Positions 6,497 through 6,625 of a stretch of 6,625 nt of DNA are shown here, one piece after another (positions within the stretch are counted from its first letter, which is position 1; each line of letters starts with the position of its first letter). Both the position numbers and the translations under genes were made by a program. Below the pieces are notes generated by a model, which did no database searches, was not told the DNA's origin, and saw nothing but the letters and a program-made list of their open reading frames with translations. The DNA is from an uncultured Clostridia bacterium (lineage in GTDB: Bacteria > Bacillota > Clostridia > Lachnospirales > Lachnospiraceae). The stretch covers positions 1 through 6,625 of the forward strand of contig CAMONF010000025.1 in the NCBI GenBank assembly GCA_946620335.1. The letters run 5' to 3'.

Positions 6497-6586
6497 GTGA
6501 AAAAGTGGGAATCAGGGACGGTTCCTTTTCCCAGTTTTCAGAGAAAACTGGGAAAAGGAACCGTCCCTGATTCCCACTTTTTTCAC
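6497..6586. repeat. Giant palindrome, perfect 35-bp stem with 3-base loop
   Basis: Arms 6505-6539 and 6543-6577 are exact reverse complements around the loop AGA. They contain GGGACGGTTCCTTTTCCC. Outside them five A/T pairs and GTG with CAC continue the stem with one bulged T, giving about 43 pairs. Because the A-run and T-run flank the stem, an RNA hairpin followed by a T-run (TTTTT or TTTTTTC) forms in either direction, so it could act as a bidirectional terminator. It resembles short repetitive palindromes (REP/MITE-like) found between genes in Firmicutes. Confidence 0.9.
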
Positions 6587-6596
6587 AGTCCCCTCT

Positions 6597-6625
6597 GTTC
6601 CCTTTTTCCCAGTTCTCAGAGAAAA
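6597..6625. repeat. Start of a second, diverged copy of the palindrome (cut by window end)
   Basis: The sequence from GTTCCC through CCCAGTTCTCAGAGAAAA aligns with 6521-6547 of the first palindrome, with two inserted bases and one substitution near the loop. It covers the loop side of a left arm, the loop and the first bases of the right arm; the rest lies beyond the window. It shows that the palindrome is part of an array. Confidence 0.7.

Noticed and set aside
5629..6570. Plus-strand open frame of 313 codons
   Set aside because: It is antisense to the complete HAD phosphatase and runs into the palindrome; no family features are visible.
1..6625. CRISPR array, tRNA or rRNA genes
   Set aside because: No regularly spaced repeats, cloverleaf or rRNA-like sequence was seen on either strand.

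Overview
The window reads as chromosome of a GC-rich Clostridia-type Firmicute. This rests on the gene families present, strong AGGAGG ribosome-binding sites, a sigma-A-like promoter and an ATGA-coupled ABC operon; species cannot be told. All four real genes lie on the minus strand, so the window is best read from right to left. The long plus-strand open frames are antisense shadows.

Right end (6466-6625): a near-perfect palindrome, followed by the first half of a related copy cut by the window edge, lies just upstream of a Cof-type HAD phosphatase gene (5632-6465). Next comes a 533-bp gene-free stretch (5099-5631) holding a good extended -10 promoter and several stable hairpins. It appears to be a leader of about 455 nt for a flotillin gene (3536-5098). 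The flotillin gene ends in a 61-bp tandem duplication of its own 3' end, stop codon included, followed by a 12-bp-stem hairpin.

Left half (1-3272): a two-gene ABC exporter operon. The ATPase (2463-3257) overlaps by ATGA the start of a very long membrane protein (1-2466, running off the left edge). That protein joins an ABC_export-type permease in one frame to a CPBP (CAAX-protease/bacteriocin-processing) intramembrane metalloprotease with all its metal-site motifs.

How they may work together: ATPase and permease-protease should form one machine that exports a substrate and may cleave a membrane peptide. Flotillin scaffolds membrane microdomains, so its position directly upstream may be more than chance, but that is inference. 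The HAD enzyme looks like an independent housekeeping gene. The points most worth a second look are the permease-protease fusion, the structured flotillin leader, the duplicated flotillin 3' end and the palindrome array.
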